Assembly (NCBI RefSeq): GCF_027627455.1
Contig: NZ_CP115483.1
Coordinates: 1,426,001 to 1,490,000, forward strand
DNA from: Sphingobacterium sp. SYP-B4668
GTDB taxonomy: Bacteria; Bacteroidota; Bacteroidia; Sphingobacteriales; Sphingobacteriaceae
Length of the DNA: 64,000 nucleotides
Direction: 5' to 3'
Shown: positions 35,530 to 46,399 of the stretch, one piece after another
How the letters are laid out: the number at the start of each line of letters is the position of its first letter
Numbering within the stretch: position 1 is the first letter of the stretch
Program-made: the position numbers and the translations under genes
Notes under the pieces: generated by a model
What the model saw: the letters and a program-made list of their open reading frames with translations, nothing else
What the model was told of the DNA's origin: nothing
Database searches by the model: none

Positions 35530-35702
35530 TAATATATAATCTGTATCGTGCAACTTTCTTGTTACCGTATTGCATATACAACGCCAAAAAAACAGATTTG
35601 GTTTGTTTTTAACAAAAATTAACAGATTAACTAATAGGTCAGCTTGTGAATATACTGACCAAATTAGTAGATGTCTTTCTGAATAGTTATTATTGAAATG
35701 TG

Positions 35703-36167
35703 TTATTCTTGAGTGTGCTCTTTATATTCCATCCAATAGAGATCAAAGCCTTCGGCCCAATAGTCTTTTATTACTTCTTTTAAGATGAAACCATTTTTCT
35801 GATAAAATAGATAGGCGAGTTGGGAAGTCCTCACAGAAATTAAATGAGTGTGGGGTAGAGACTTAATGTAAGTTAATCTGTATTCGAGTAGTTTTTTGCC
35901 AATACCCTTTCCATGAAAATCTGTCGCGATAAAGTCCCAACTAATTTTAGCAATATTTTGAGGGATATCAAAATTTATACCGCCAGCACCGACAATCGTT
36001 TGATCTATTTCCGCGACAAAATACTGCTCTAGCTGATGTTCTAAATAGGTTCGAAAATCTTCGATCTCACTTTCTGCAAAATAGGTGGGTACATTTTGTT
36101 TCAATAGTTCAATCAGCGCATTTTTGTCTGATTTTTTGTATGGCCGTATGGTGATGGATGGATACAT
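35703..36167 (-). CDS. GNAT family N-acetyltransferase
   Basis: 154 residues from ATG 36167 (MYPSITIRPYKKSDKNALI); the longer frame from 36227 adds a segment unlike GNAT. The acetyl-CoA-binding motif DFHGKGIGKKLLEYRL fits the Q/RxxGxG/A rule; a preceding strand is KISWDFIAT. The acceptor is unknown. It is a lone gene between the efflux operon and the porin-DASS-sdh operon. Confidence 0.85.
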   Translation of the reverse strand: MYPSITIRPYKKSDKNALIELLKQNVPTYFAESEIEDFRTYLEHQLEQYFVAEIDQTIVGAGGINFDIPQNIAKISWDFIATDFHGKGIGKKLLEYRLTYIKSLPHTHLISVRTSQLAYLFYQKNGFILKEVIKDYWAEGFDLYWMEYKEHTQE

Positions 36168-36344
36168 TGTTATTCTTATATCATGCGCGTGGGATATGTC
36201 TGATATGAAGGTAATGAAATTTGCCAATGGTTTGGGTATTTGTAGTCGATTACTAATTTATTTTTTTAAACTAAAACAATTACTATCTACGAATTGTATC
36301 TAATAATACCAATTGACAGTGTTTAACTAATGACCTAGTAGCCT

Positions 36345-37493
36345 ATGCGAAATATTGTTATGTTTCTAGTTTTATTCTTTTTAGTCACATTCGGCGCTGT
36401 ATGCTCCTTATATGCGCAGGTGCCAGATAGCACTTGGGGAAAAGAATTTGAAAATTATCCAACGTTTAAATTTAAGGGGCTTTTCCAAGCGCGTTATATA
36501 ACGAGTCTTGCTAAAGATGTAGATGTGGGTGGTTTACATCATGTCGATCATTCCGGAACGGACAATACATTTGCCTTGAAGTACATGCGTGCACAGGTAC
36601 AGGCCAAGATCAGTAAACGTACCGAAGTCGTAGCATTGGTCAATCTAGCTGATTTCAAAAATGATCCGAAGACAAGGGTCCTCGAAAATGCTTACCTCAA
36701 ATATACGTTTAATCCGAAAATAGCGATTACTGTAGGACAATTCAGACCTTGGTTCGGTATTGAGGAGACCTATCCAGTAGATGTCATTAAATCTTTGGAA
36801 TGGTCTAACCAGTATGCTGAATTTGGAAAAAACGGATGGACTAGTTTTCAGATAGGGGCCTCTATAGGCGGTACGCTTCAACTGGGAAATCTTCCATTCC
36901 AGTATGCCGTGTCGGTGGTAAATGGAAATGGCAAAAATCAAGTTTCAGATAGCGATAATGGCAAACAGTATATGTCGAGGTTGGTCTTTGGTATTTCTAA
37001 GAAATATGGAGTCAACATCGGTTTAAATGGTGGTGTAGGGGAGGTTGTCAAAAAAAATGTTTATGCCTGGGGTGCAGATATCGTAGGGAATATCCCGTTT
37101 TCGCAAAAATGGAATCTAGACCTTCAACTGGAGGGTAAGCAGGCCACAAACCATAGCCTCTATACGTCATTGGCGGAGGATGAGCGCATCGGAGGGATCA
37201 ACAATTATCTAGTTCGTGGCTTTTACTTTTTACCGAATCTACGCTACGAAATCAGACACAAGAATCTAAGCGCAATAGAAGCATCGTGCCGATTTGAATA
37301 TTTAGATCGTAATTTTAGTATGAATCCAAACCCACGACAGACATTCACACCTATGCTTGGGCTGGAGTTCTTAAAGAATTATGGCGCTCGGATTCAAGTC
37401 GGTGTACAAATGGATCGGTATAAACATCAGTACGAGAACACTACAACCTATAACGGCAATCTATTAATTGTACAGGTGCAGAGTAGACTTTAG
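36345..37493 (+). CDS. OprO/OprP-like outer-membrane porin
   Basis: 382 residues with a signal peptide (MRNIVMFLVLFFLVTFGAV, cleavage after YAQ). The phosphate-selective porin O/P fold is indicated by repeated amphipathic strands, such as YMRAQVQAKISKRTEVVALV and KIAITVGQFRPWFGIEETY, and an aromatic/Leu C-terminus (IVQVQSRL). Despite the family name, substrates vary. It is first in a run of five genes with gaps of 10-18 nt, so here it probably admits the carboxylate handled by the next gene. Confidence 0.85.
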   Translation: MRNIVMFLVLFFLVTFGAVCSLYAQVPDSTWGKEFENYPTFKFKGLFQARYITSLAKDVDVGGLHHVDHSGTDNTFALKYMRAQVQAKISKRTEVVALVNLADFKNDPKTRVLENAYLKYTFNPKIAITVGQFRPWFGIEETYPVDVIKSLEWSNQYAEFGKNGWTSFQIGASIGGTLQLGNLPFQYAVSVVNGNGKNQVSDSDNGKQYMSRLVFGISKKYGVNIGLNGGVGEVVKKNVYAWGADIVGNIPFSQKWNLDLQLEGKQATNHSLYTSLAEDERIGGINNYLVRGFYFLPNLRYEIRHKNLSAIEASCRFEYLDRNFSMNPNPRQTFTPMLGLEFLKNYGARIQVGVQMDRYKHQYENTTTYNGNLLIVQVQSRL

Positions 37494-37511
37494 AAAACTA
37501 ACCCCTAAGAT

Positions 37512-38942
37512 ATGAAGGAAATTAACATTAAGAAGATTGGTATTACCTTTCTAGTTGCGCTGGCTATCTGGTTTATGCCTATACCGGAAGGTGTAAAACC
37601 GGAGGCTTGGCACCTATTTGCAATATTTGCATCCACCATTTTGGGAATTATCCTTAAGGCGGCGCCAATGGGAACGATGTGTATGATGGCAATTGCTTTT
37701 ACAGCGTTTACTCAGGTATTGGCCCCTGGAAATGCAAGTGCTTCAATCGTTAAGTCCTTGAGTGGATTCGGAGATAAAGTCATCTGGCTAATTGGAATTT
37801 CATTTTTCATAGCAAGGGGTTTTATAAAGACAGGGCTAGGTAATCGAATAGCTTTTTTGTTTATACGGATATTTGGTAAAAGCTCATTGGGACTGGCGTA
37901 TGGGCTAGGACTGGCGGATGTATGCTTGGCTCCCGCGATTCCGAGCAATACAGCTCGGGGTGGAGGTATAATCTACCCGATTATGAAATCTATGGCGATT
38001 AGTTTTGGTTCTGTGCCCGAAGATAATAAGACTCACCGAAAGCTTGGTGCTTTTTTGACTTTGAATAGTTATTATATGAATCTTATCGCGTCGTCCATGT
38101 TTTTGACAGGGACGGCCAGCAACCCAATGTGCCAGAAATTCGCTGCGAATCTGGGCATTGATATCACTTGGATGTCTTGGGCGATTGCTGGATTTGTACC
38201 GGGTCTCGCCGCATTTTTTATCGTTCCGCTTGTACTCTATAAATTATATCCACCCGAATTGAAGAAAACTGAGGGTGCGGCGAAGATGGCGAATGACAAA
38301 TTGAAAGAGATGGGGCCAATAAAGATGAACGAATGGCTGATGTTGCTAGCGTTTTTTATCTTATTGGTGTTGTGGATTTTCGGTGCATCACTGTCAATTG
38401 ACGCGACAACTACAGCATTCATTGGACTCACATTGCTGTTGTTGACTTCAGTATTGACGTGGGAGGATGTGAAATCTGAAAAAGGAGCTTGGGATACTAT
38501 TGTCTGGTTTGCAGTATTGGTCATGATGGCGAGTTCGTTGAATGAATTGGGATTCATAGGTTGGTTCAGTGATTTGGTTCGGGTACAAATTGGTGGCCTT
38601 AATTGGATGATTGCTTTTCCTGTTATCATTTTGGTCTACTTTTTTAGCCACTATATATTTGCGAGTGCTACAGCGCACGTTGCTGCAATGTATGCGGCAC
38701 TACTGGGAGTCGGCGTCTCACTGGGTATTCCACCTATGCTATTGGCCATGATGCTGGGTTTTATGGGGTCTATTTATGGCGTGCTTACTCACTATGGCCA
38801 TGGTCCGGCCCCGGTGTACTTCGGGAGCGGCTATGTAGAGTTAAAGGCTTGGTGGCTGAGAGGGTTGGAGATTGGTATAGTACTGTTGATTATCTACATG
38901 GTGATAGGAGGTTTATGGATGAAAGTAATTGGTTATTATTAA
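37512..38942 (+). CDS. DASS-family (SLC13-like) carboxylate/sodium symporter
   Basis: 476 residues with about 12 TM segments. Family motifs: IPSNTARGGGIIYPI (the SNT element of the first substrate/Na+ site, about 144-158), FLTGTASNPMC (about 197-207), and a C-terminal half repeat with FASATAHVAAMYAALLG. DASS proteins import succinate, fumarate, malate, citrate or tartrate with sodium, or exchange them. It lies 18 nt after the porin and 10 nt before sdhC, which favours a C4-dicarboxylate substrate. Confidence 0.9.
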   Translation: MKEINIKKIGITFLVALAIWFMPIPEGVKPEAWHLFAIFASTILGIILKAAPMGTMCMMAIAFTAFTQVLAPGNASASIVKSLSGFGDKVIWLIGISFFIARGFIKTGLGNRIAFLFIRIFGKSSLGLAYGLGLADVCLAPAIPSNTARGGGIIYPIMKSMAISFGSVPEDNKTHRKLGAFLTLNSYYMNLIASSMFLTGTASNPMCQKFAANLGIDITWMSWAIAGFVPGLAAFFIVPLVLYKLYPPELKKTEGAAKMANDKLKEMGPIKMNEWLMLLAFFILLVLWIFGASLSIDATTTAFIGLTLLLLTSVLTWEDVKSEKGAWDTIVWFAVLVMMASSLNELGFIGWFSDLVRVQIGGLNWMIAFPVIILVYFFSHYIFASATAHVAAMYAALLGVGVSLGIPPMLLAMMLGFMGSIYGVLTHYGHGPAPVYFGSGYVELKAWWLRGLEIGIVLLIIYMVIGGLWMKVIGYY

Positions 38943-38952
38943 CGATACGCAT

Positions 38953-39609
38953 ATGTTGACAACACTCGCTCGAAAAATAGTTATGTGTCTGACAGGACTT
39001 TTTCTGTGTTTTTTCCTTATTATCCATTTGTTGGGGAATCTTCAATTATTCCTACCCCCAGAAGAGGCTCGGCTTCAATTTAATTGGTATTCAAACTTCT
39101 TGTCTGGCAATGTACTTATTAAAATAGTGTCGTATGTGCTGTATCTCAGTATTCTTCTACATATGCTAGATGCCTTGGTGATTACCATCAAGAATCGAAA
39201 GGCGTCGAAGCCGTATAAAAGAGATGGGCGGGGTCGTGCTAGTAAGTGGTACAGCCGCAACATGGGTGTTTTGGGGACAATTATTTTCATTTTTTTAGTG
39301 ATCCATTTTCAAAACTTTTGGTATGTGTACAAGTTTGGCGAATTGCCGTTGGATGGCAATGGGCATAGAGATTTGTATTTGCTAGTCGTTACTACATTTC
39401 AAGAATGGTGGTACGTCATCATCTATGTTGTGTCTATGGTCGCCCTGTGCTATCATTTAATACATGGGGTCCACAGCGCCCTTCGGACATTAGGACTCTT
39501 TCATCCCAAGTATATGAAATGGCTAAAGATTGTTGGGGAGGTGTATGCGGTAGTCATCTGTATAGGGTTTGCGATGATGCCTATTTATATTTATTTCACG
39601 ATGCATTAA
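38953..39609 (+). CDS. sdhC: Succinate dehydrogenase / fumarate reductase cytochrome b subunit
   Basis: 218 residues from ATG 38953; a TTG 24 nt earlier overlaps the transporter and is not needed. Five TM helices, with His residues in [35 protein letters not shown] and [11 protein letters not shown] that fit the four ligands of the di-heme type B enzyme (b558-like). It anchors SdhAB and passes electrons to quinone. Followed by sdhA after 16 nt. Confidence 0.9.
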   Translation: MLTTLARKIVMCLTGLFLCFFLIIHLLGNLQLFLPPEEARLQFNWYSNFLSGNVLIKIVSYVLYLSILLHMLDALVITIKNRKASKPYKRDGRGRASKWYSRNMGVLGTIIFIFLVIHFQNFWYVYKFGELPLDGNGHRDLYLLVVTTFQEWWYVIIYVVSMVALCYHLIHGVHSALRTLGLFHPKYMKWLKIVGEVYAVVICIGFAMMPIYIYFTMH

Positions 39610-39625
39610 TTTAAGAATAAACGAA

Positions 39626-41542
39626 ATGGATTTAAATGCGAAGATTCCCGAGGGGCCGTTGGAGCACAAATGGGAGAATTATAAAAAAACTGCAAAACTT
39701 GTTAACCCTGCGAATCGGAAGAAGCTTGAGGTTATCGTGATCGGAACAGGCCTTGCTGGTAGTTCGATCGCGGCTTCTCTTGGAGAGATGGGCTATCAAG
39801 TGAAAGTTTTTTGTTTTCAGGATAGCCCAAGAAGGGCCCACTCTGTGGCAGCTCAAGGTGGTGTTAATGCAGCAAAAAACTATAAAAATGATGGGGACAG
39901 TGTGTACCGAATGTTTGTAGATACCTTGAAAGGCGGAGATTTCAGGGCACGGGAGGCGAATGTGTATCGAATGGCAGAGTGCTCGCTTAACCTAATTGAC
40001 CAGGCTGTGGCACAAGGAGTCCCTTTTGGTAGGGAGTATGGTGGCTACCTGAATAATCGCTCTTTTGGTGGGGTGCAAGTAAGTCGGACTTTCTACGCAA
40101 GGGGACAGACTGGGCAACAGCTGTTGCTAGGGGCTTATCAGGCTTTGATGAGGCAGGTAGGGAAGAAGACCGTTCAGTTATTTTCTAGGCATGAGATGCT
40201 TGACCTTGTGGTAATAGACGGAAAGGCAAGAGGGGCAATTGTTCGTAATCTGGATACAGGTGCGTTGGAGCGACACGCTGCACATGCGGTTGTACTGGCA
40301 ACTGGAGGGTATGGTAAGATTTATTACTTATCTACATTGGCCATGGGGTGCAATGGGTCGGCCATTTGGAGGGCACATAAGAAAGGGGCATTTATGGCGA
40401 GTCCGAGTTGGATTCAGATTCATCCGACATCGTTGCCGCAGTCAGGGGATTACCAATCTAAGCTTACATTGATGTCTGAATCGCTGAGGAATGATGGGCG
40501 TATATGGGTGCCCTTGCAGCGCGAGGATAGTCGCCTGCCAAATGATATCCCTGAAAAAGATAGGGACTACTATTTAGAAAGAAGGTATCCGGCATTCGGG
40601 AACCTTGCCCCACGAGACATTTCCTCTCGAGCTGCCAAGGAAAGGATAGATGCGGGATTTGGTGTTGGTCCTTTAAAAAATGCAGTTTATCTTGATTTTG
40701 CAAAGGCGATTAAGGAACAAGGAGTCGATAAGATTAGAGAGAAATATGGAAACCTGTTTGACATGTACCATAAAATTACAGGATATGATGCTTATCAGGT
40801 TCCTATGATGATTTCTCCTTCGGCCCATTTTTCTATGGGAGGATTGTGGGTGGATTACGAATTGATGACCACCATACCAGGTCTTTTTGCTCTGGGGGAA
40901 GCCAATTTTGCAGATCATGGTGCAAATAGATTGGGTGCCAATTCATTGTTGCAAGCATCTGTTGATGGTTATTTTATTGCTCCTTACACAATTGCAAATT
41001 ATTTGTCTGGAGACATACATACGGGTAAGATGTTGACTACGGACGTTGAATTTGAGGTTGCGGAGTCAGCTGTAAGAGAAAATCTATTGCGATTGATACG
41101 CATCAAAGGGGATACGACTGTAGATTATTACCACAAAGCCTTGGGTAAAATCCTTTATGACTACTGCGGTTTGGCCCGAAATGCTGACGGTCTGAAATGG
41201 GCCATTTCGGAGATAAAAAAGCTGAAGGAAAATTTCTATGAACACGTGAAAATACCTGGAGATCTAGATGGGATGAACGCTGAATTGGAAAAAGCAGGGC
41301 GGGTGGCAGATTATATGGAAATCGGCGAATTGATGTGTTACGATGCATTGACTAGAAATGAGTCTTGTGGGGCACATTTTAGAGAGGAATATCAAACGGA
41401 AGAGGGGGAGGCCATGCGCAATGATGCAGAGTATCAATTTATATCGGCTTGGGAATGGGACGCTAGGAAAACAGAGCCTACTCTTCACAAGGAAAACTTG
41501 ACATTTGAGGTGGTGCAGCCTGTAGTACGTAGTTATAAATAG
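39626..41542 (+). CDS. sdhA: Succinate dehydrogenase / fumarate reductase flavoprotein subunit
   Basis: 638 residues, the longer type B form. The FAD Rossmann motif is [14 protein letters not shown] (40-53); His72 in [13 protein letters not shown] is the expected covalent FAD site; the active-site region includes HPTSLP and [17 protein letters not shown]. It interconverts succinate and fumarate at the membrane. Sequence alone does not fix the direction. A second set of these genes elsewhere in the genome would not be surprising. Confidence 0.95.
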   Translation: MDLNAKIPEGPLEHKWENYKKTAKLVNPANRKKLEVIVIGTGLAGSSIAASLGEMGYQVKVFCFQDSPRRAHSVAAQGGVNAAKNYKNDGDSVYRMFVDTLKGGDFRAREANVYRMAECSLNLIDQAVAQGVPFGREYGGYLNNRSFGGVQVSRTFYARGQTGQQLLLGAYQALMRQVGKKTVQLFSRHEMLDLVVIDGKARGAIVRNLDTGALERHAAHAVVLATGGYGKIYYLSTLAMGCNGSAIWRAHKKGAFMASPSWIQIHPTSLPQSGDYQSKLTLMSESLRNDGRIWVPLQREDSRLPNDIPEKDRDYYLERRYPAFGNLAPRDISSRAAKERIDAGFGVGPLKNAVYLDFAKAIKEQGVDKIREKYGNLFDMYHKITGYDAYQVPMMISPSAHFSMGGLWVDYELMTTIPGLFALGEANFADHGANRLGANSLLQASVDGYFIAPYTIANYLSGDIHTGKMLTTDVEFEVAESAVRENLLRLIRIKGDTTVDYYHKALGKILYDYCGLARNADGLKWAISEIKKLKENFYEHVKIPGDLDGMNAELEKAGRVADYMEIGELMCYDALTRNESCGAHFREEYQTEEGEAMRNDAEYQFISAWEWDARKTEPTLHKENLTFEVVQPVVRSYK

Positions 41543-41560
41543 AAATTAGATAATTGAGTT

Positions 41561-42307
41561 ATGAAATTGAACCTAAAAATTTGGCGTCAAAAGAATCGTG
41601 AATCTGAGGGACAATTGGTAGATTATATATTGGAGGACTTAAATCCGCATATGTCTTTTTTGGAAATGCTGGATACCTTGAACGAAAAACTGGTGCTATC
41701 GGATGAAGATCCAGTAGAGTTTGACCATGATTGTCGTGAGGGTATTTGTGGGCAATGTGGTGTAATGATCAATGGAATCGCACATGGACCGCTCAAAAAT
41801 ATAACCACTTGTCAACTGCATTTACGGACGTTTAAAGATGGTGAGACTATTTTTATTGAACCTTTTCGTTCGGAAGCTTTTCCCGTGAAAAAGGATTTAA
41901 AAATTGATCGTTCGGCATTCGATCGTATTATTTCGAGCGGTGGGTTTGTATCTATCAATACTGGACAAGCTCCGGATGCGCATGCACTTCCAGTGTCGCA
42001 TCAAACGACCGAAGCAGCTTTTGATGCGGCCGCATGTATCGGTTGTGGTGCGTGTGTCGCAACTTGTAAGAATGGAAGTGCTGCCTTGTTTACTTCGGCC
42101 AAAATCCATCATATGGTATTGCTGCCTCAAGGGAAAGAAGAGCGACAAGAAAGGGTACTCCATATGGTCAAGCAGATGGATACGGAGGCTTTTGGGCATT
42201 GTTCGAATACGGAAGCCTGTGAGGTCGAATGCCCACAGGGCATCTCTGTCCTAAATATCGCGCGGATGAACTATGAATATAATAGAGCGCTTCTATTTAG
42301 GAAATAG
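41561..42307 (+). CDS. sdhB: Succinate dehydrogenase / fumarate reductase iron-sulfur subunit
   Basis: 248 residues. The [2Fe-2S] ligands are in CREGICGQCGVMI and the later TTC; the C-terminal ferredoxin domain has CIGCGACVATCKN and CSNTEACEVECPQGI for the [4Fe-4S] and [3Fe-4S] clusters. It carries electrons from SdhA to the heme subunit. Last gene of the five-gene operon; the KAS III-like gene converges on it 18 nt later. Confidence 0.95.
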   Translation: MKLNLKIWRQKNRESEGQLVDYILEDLNPHMSFLEMLDTLNEKLVLSDEDPVEFDHDCREGICGQCGVMINGIAHGPLKNITTCQLHLRTFKDGETIFIEPFRSEAFPVKKDLKIDRSAFDRIISSGGFVSINTGQAPDAHALPVSHQTTEAAFDAAACIGCGACVATCKNGSAALFTSAKIHHMVLLPQGKEERQERVLHMVKQMDTEAFGHCSNTEACEVECPQGISVLNIARMNYEYNRALLFRK

Positions 42308-42325
42308 GTATTGTCATGCAAACTG

Positions 42326-43429
42326 CTAAAAATCTTCCGGAAATGTGTATACTAGGCTGTTGATGTTCATTCCAGCTCCCATAGCTGCCATGACAATATG
42401 CTCGCCTTTTTTGAAAGCGTGTGGCTGGAGCTTACCTTGTACAATTAAATCAATAAGGGTGGGAATGGTGGCAACGGAACTATTGCCCAAAAATGAAATC
42501 GTCATAGGCATCCTATTTTGTGGTACCTCGAGAATGCCATACAATTCAAAAAGGCGAGTAAGCACCGCTTCGTCCATTTTGAGATTGGCCTGATGTATCA
42601 GAAATTTGGATATATCCGTGATTGAAATCTTGGCTTTCTGTATACTTTCGTCGATGATAAGTGGTACGTTTTTAAGAACTTGTTCATATAATTTGCGTCC
42701 ATCCATTTTGAGAAAAAGGTCATTCCCAATATAATTTGGATTATAGGACTTGTCTAATCGTAGATAATATGCAAATGGATCGGCATAGGTTTTAGTACTG
42801 TGGGCGATGATGCCTATTGGCGTAGCACTTTGTTGTGCTGCTAAGATAATGGCTCCTGCGCCGTCGGAGTATATCATACTATCTCGGTCGTGGGGGTCGC
42901 ATATACGGGACAAAGTTTCTGCTCCAATTACCAATATGCGTTTGGCACTGCCTGCTTTGATATACTGGTCTGCTTGGATAAGTCCTTGTAACCATCCCGC
43001 ACACCCAAAAGGCAAATCGTAAGCGATGGTCTCCGGATTGTTGATCTTTAGGTTGTACTTAACTCTGGAGGCGAGGCTGGGTACCATATCGCTTCGGCCA
43101 ATGTTACTTCGGATATCACCAAAGTTGTGGGCTAGGATAATATAATCTAGCGATTCAGGATCTATACCACTGTTTTGAAGTGCTTCTTTGGCCGCGAATG
43201 TTGCAATATCGGAAGCTACTAGATGATCTTCAACATATCTCCTTTCCTGTATTCCGGTGATTTGAACTAGTTGGTCGATGATTTGTTGATTTGTTTTTGC
43301 AAGTTGCTGCCCACTACTATCATAAAACGTATGGGTCAAGAAATTATCGTTTTTGACTATTTGTGTGGGTAGGTAACTACCACTACCCTTGATTATCGAG
43401 TAAATATGATCTGACATATTAGGATACAT
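42326..43429 (-). CDS. 3-oxoacyl-ACP synthase III-like ketosynthase
   Basis: 367 residues. The Cys-His-Asn triad of KAS III is present: Cys143 in LPFGCAGWLQG, His in FLIHQANLKMDEA and Asn in FLGNSSVATIP. It condenses an acyl-CoA with malonyl-ACP or performs a related transfer. It is not in a fatty-acid operon and is more diverged than housekeeping FabH, so it may serve a special lipid or secondary product. ATG 43429 or the next ATG four codons later could be the start. Confidence 0.87.
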   Translation of the reverse strand: MYPNMSDHIYSIIKGSGSYLPTQIVKNDNFLTHTFYDSSGQQLAKTNQQIIDQLVQITGIQERRYVEDHLVASDIATFAAKEALQNSGIDPESLDYIILAHNFGDIRSNIGRSDMVPSLASRVKYNLKINNPETIAYDLPFGCAGWLQGLIQADQYIKAGSAKRILVIGAETLSRICDPHDRDSMIYSDGAGAIILAAQQSATPIGIIAHSTKTYADPFAYYLRLDKSYNPNYIGNDLFLKMDGRKLYEQVLKNVPLIIDESIQKAKISITDISKFLIHQANLKMDEAVLTRLFELYGILEVPQNRMPMTISFLGNSSVATIPTLIDLIVQGKLQPHAFKKGEHIVMAAMGAGMNINSLVYTFPEDF

Positions 43430-43813
43430 TTTAAGACCTCTGTCGCGCTCAGCAGTGACTAGGTTATGATGATGTAAGTTACCATTTAAACTTTATCAAT
43501 ACAGCAAAATCAATAATATTTTGTGCTAGACAAGAGGGCGCTAGAGGTGATTTACAAAATGTACTGTTATGCGCGATTGAAAAATTGAATGAATTGTGGG
43601 GCGAAAGCTGATGTTTTTATCATTGATTTAGCGATTCTATTTGATGATTTTTATCAAAATGACCTGAACATAGTTATAGTTTTAAAAATTTGATTGTCAG
43701 TGTATTTCGTTGTTATTCAATCGTTAAAAATCATAACTTTAATCAGTGGTAAACAAGCCCGTGTTATGATTTTAAGAACAATAGGAAATCAAGTATAAAC
43801 TAACATATATTTT
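43430..43813. other. Intergenic region between divergent genes
   Basis: No gene is visible in these 384 nt. A candidate promoter for the dehydrogenase is TTG, 21 nt, TAACTTTA (near 43711-43742), one mismatch from the -7 consensus. No operator or RNA structure is convincing. Confidence 0.5.
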
Positions 43814-45238
43814 ATGTCGAATTCATCACAAGAGAATTATAGTTTTTTAAAAGGAGTTGGTCAAAATTTTGATAAAGCGGCTGGTTTTACTCGATTTTCA
43901 GCGGGTATTCTGGAACAGATTAAGGCTTGCAACTCGATTTTGAGGGTCAAATTTCCGGTCAAGATAGGCGATACGGTAGAAGTAATCGAAGCCTATCGTG
44001 TGCAGCATTCGCATCACAAGCTCCCCTGCAAGGGAGGGATAAGGTTTAGCATGGAGGTTGATCAGGAGGAGGTTATGGCATTGGCTGCTTTGATGACTTA
44101 TAAATGTGCGATTGTTAATGTCCCTTTTGGCGGTGGTAAAGGAGGGATCAAAATCGACAAAAGCAAGTATACCGAATTTGAACTTGAAAAAATAACGAGA
44201 CGCTATACTTCCGAATTGGTGAAGAAGAATTTTATTGGTCCTGGTATTGATGTGCCCGCACCTGATTATGGGACAGGTGCGAAAGAAATGAGTTGGATAC
44301 TGGATACGTATTCATCTCTGAATCCGAATGATGTGAATGCTCAAGCGTGTGTGACTGGTAAACCTCTTTCACAGGGTGGTGTACAAGGAAGGACGGAGGC
44401 AACGGGGCTAGGGGTATATTTCGGTATTCGGGAGGTCTGTTCTGTCAGGGAAGATATGGAGAGATTGGGGTTGAGTGTCGGGATAAAGGGCAAGAGAGTG
44501 ATTGTACAGGGATTAGGGAATGTGGGTTACCATGCGGCTAAGTTTTTTCAAGATGCAGGGGCTATCTTGGTTGGGTTGATTGAATATGAGGGGGCGATTT
44601 ATAAAGAAGATGGTCTAAATGTAGACGAAGTAATCGCACATCGTAAGTCCACAGGATCCATTTTACAATATGTGGGAGCTACTGACCTTGCAAATGGCGC
44701 TGATGGATTGGAACAACCTTGTGATATTTTAATTCCGGCAGCGCTGGAGTCCGTGATTCATGCTGGCAATGCTGATCGGATACAAGCTAAGATTATTGGT
44801 GAAGCGGCTAATGGACCTTTAACACCTGACGCGGATGCTATTCTACTCAAAAAAGGGGTTTGGATAGTTCCTGATATGTATCTGAATGCAGGAGGGGTAA
44901 CAGTGTCGTATTTTGAATGGCTCAAAAATCTTAGTCATGTGCGGTATGGTCGACTGGAAAAGCGATTCAGCGAGAATATGTATGCCGAATTGGTCAATAT
45001 TATTGAGTCCCTAACATTAAAAAAGGTATCTGAGCTTGAACGAAAAATTATCTTGAGAGGACCCGATGAGATTGATTTGATCTATTCGGGGTTGGAAGAT
45101 ACGATGATTGGATCTTATCAAGAGATTAGGGAAGTATATGTAAATACGAAAGGTGTAGATGACCTTCGAACGGCTGCTTTTATCTGCGCTATCAACAAAG
45201 TGGGTGCTGCATATGAGCAGCTAGGTATTTTTCCATAA
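43814..45238 (+). CDS. Glutamate dehydrogenase family (Glu/Leu/Phe/Val)
   Basis: 474 residues. Substrate-binding KLPCKGGIRF and catalytic Lys109 in VPFGGGKGGIKID; Asp in GPGIDVPAPDYGT; nucleotide motif GLGNVGYHAAKFF. This architecture fits hexameric glutamate dehydrogenase, which interconverts glutamate with 2-oxoglutarate and ammonia; NAD versus NADP use is not certain. It is a single-gene unit. Confidence 0.92.
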   Translation: MSNSSQENYSFLKGVGQNFDKAAGFTRFSAGILEQIKACNSILRVKFPVKIGDTVEVIEAYRVQHSHHKLPCKGGIRFSMEVDQEEVMALAALMTYKCAIVNVPFGGGKGGIKIDKSKYTEFELEKITRRYTSELVKKNFIGPGIDVPAPDYGTGAKEMSWILDTYSSLNPNDVNAQACVTGKPLSQGGVQGRTEATGLGVYFGIREVCSVREDMERLGLSVGIKGKRVIVQGLGNVGYHAAKFFQDAGAILVGLIEYEGAIYKEDGLNVDEVIAHRKSTGSILQYVGATDLANGADGLEQPCDILIPAALESVIHAGNADRIQAKIIGEAANGPLTPDADAILLKKGVWIVPDMYLNAGGVTVSYFEWLKNLSHVRYGRLEKRFSENMYAELVNIIESLTLKKVSELERKIILRGPDEIDLIYSGLEDTMIGSYQEIREVYVNTKGVDDLRTAAFICAINKVGAAYEQLGIFP

Positions 45239-45370
45239 GGACTAGCTCTCTATATATTTGCATATTCCTCATTTTTAATTAAGTGAATTGAGGGATATAT
45301 TAATGAATTGAAAAATAGCCTGATGTATGGATTAACGCACTTGTTAATGAGGTTCTTTGGATGCGGTATC

Positions 45371-46333
45371 CTAGATTCTCTTTTCTGTTAACCAAGCAAA
45401 CAGTTTGCTATAGACGAATTCTCTTACTTCTTTGGAAGATAGCACTAAGTCATGTACTCCGTTTTTGACAGACATAGTCGTGATATCGCCTTTTAATTTT
45501 TTGGCTTGGTTTTCAATTCCCTTGACATCGAGTACCAAATCACTTTTTGTCACATCGTCATTCCATTCGTTGTTTTTTTTACTTTGGGTACTGTACATGA
45601 TGAGTGTTGGTACACTGATTTCAGGGCTTTGCCAGAGTACTCGATGTACCCGATGTACCGCCTTAATGAAGTGGATGGATGAATAGGGGAAATCTAGGGG
45701 TTTCCAGTTGAGATTAAAATTCCATTCACCAGCATAGTCTTTGTGTAGGCTTCTAGCATAGTGTTTGTTTAGTCTATTGGGCAGTTGTAAAGTAGGGAGC
45801 AATCCTGCCAATCGGCTGGCGAGAGGGATACCAATTTTTTTGGTGAATGAATCTACATTAAAGTCGTAAAATGGACTATTGAGCCATAACGCTTTTAAGA
45901 GTGGGTGCTTCGGATGTCGTATCGTATAGTAAGTCGTGGTCAACCCGCCTGTTGAATGCCCGCACATAAGAACGGTATCATGCCCTTCATCTCCAATGAT
46001 ATCTAATGCCATTGAAATCTCTTCATCATATTCTTGCAAATCTTTAACCAGAAAAAGGGACTGGTGAGGAAGGTGGGACCGACCGTATTTTCGAAGATCG
46101 AGTGCATAAAAGTCGTAACCATGAAGATTGAATTGTTCGGCCATTTCAGTTTGAAAGAAATAATCGATATAGCCGTGTATATATAGGGCTGCTTTTTTCG
46201 TTTTCTCTGAGGTCTTTTTACGAATTAGGGTCGCGACAACTTTGCCTTCGTAGTCATCGGCTAGTTTTAAGACGGTTTGCTCATACGGTGGCCCGAGGAT
46301 GTCGGTTTGATAAGGATGATTGTTTGTTTTCAT
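45371..46333 (-). CDS. Alpha/beta hydrolase, monoacylglycerol-lipase-like
   Basis: 320 residues. The nucleophile elbow is CGHSTGG with Ser127; the N-terminal HG of AALYIHGYIDYF gives the oxyanion hole; a late His in KNGVHDLVLSS completes the triad. The cap and fold match lysophospholipase/monoglyceride lipase proteins (Hydrolase_4). There is no signal peptide, so it is cytosolic. Substrate unknown. It has no close operon partner; the lipoprotein gene upstream is 66 nt away on the same strand. Confidence 0.85.
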   Translation of the reverse strand: MKTNNHPYQTDILGPPYEQTVLKLADDYEGKVVATLIRKKTSEKTKKAALYIHGYIDYFFQTEMAEQFNLHGYDFYALDLRKYGRSHLPHQSLFLVKDLQEYDEEISMALDIIGDEGHDTVLMCGHSTGGLTTTYYTIRHPKHPLLKALWLNSPFYDFNVDSFTKKIGIPLASRLAGLLPTLQLPNRLNKHYARSLHKDYAGEWNFNLNWKPLDFPYSSIHFIKAVHRVHRVLWQSPEISVPTLIMYSTQSKKNNEWNDDVTKSDLVLDVKGIENQAKKLKGDITTMSVKNGVHDLVLSSKEVREFVYSKLFAWLTEKRI

Positions 46334-46399
46334 GAACGATCTGAATTGACGGTTAACTAACGGTATTCACTGCCTTGGATTGCTAATGACAGGACGGTG

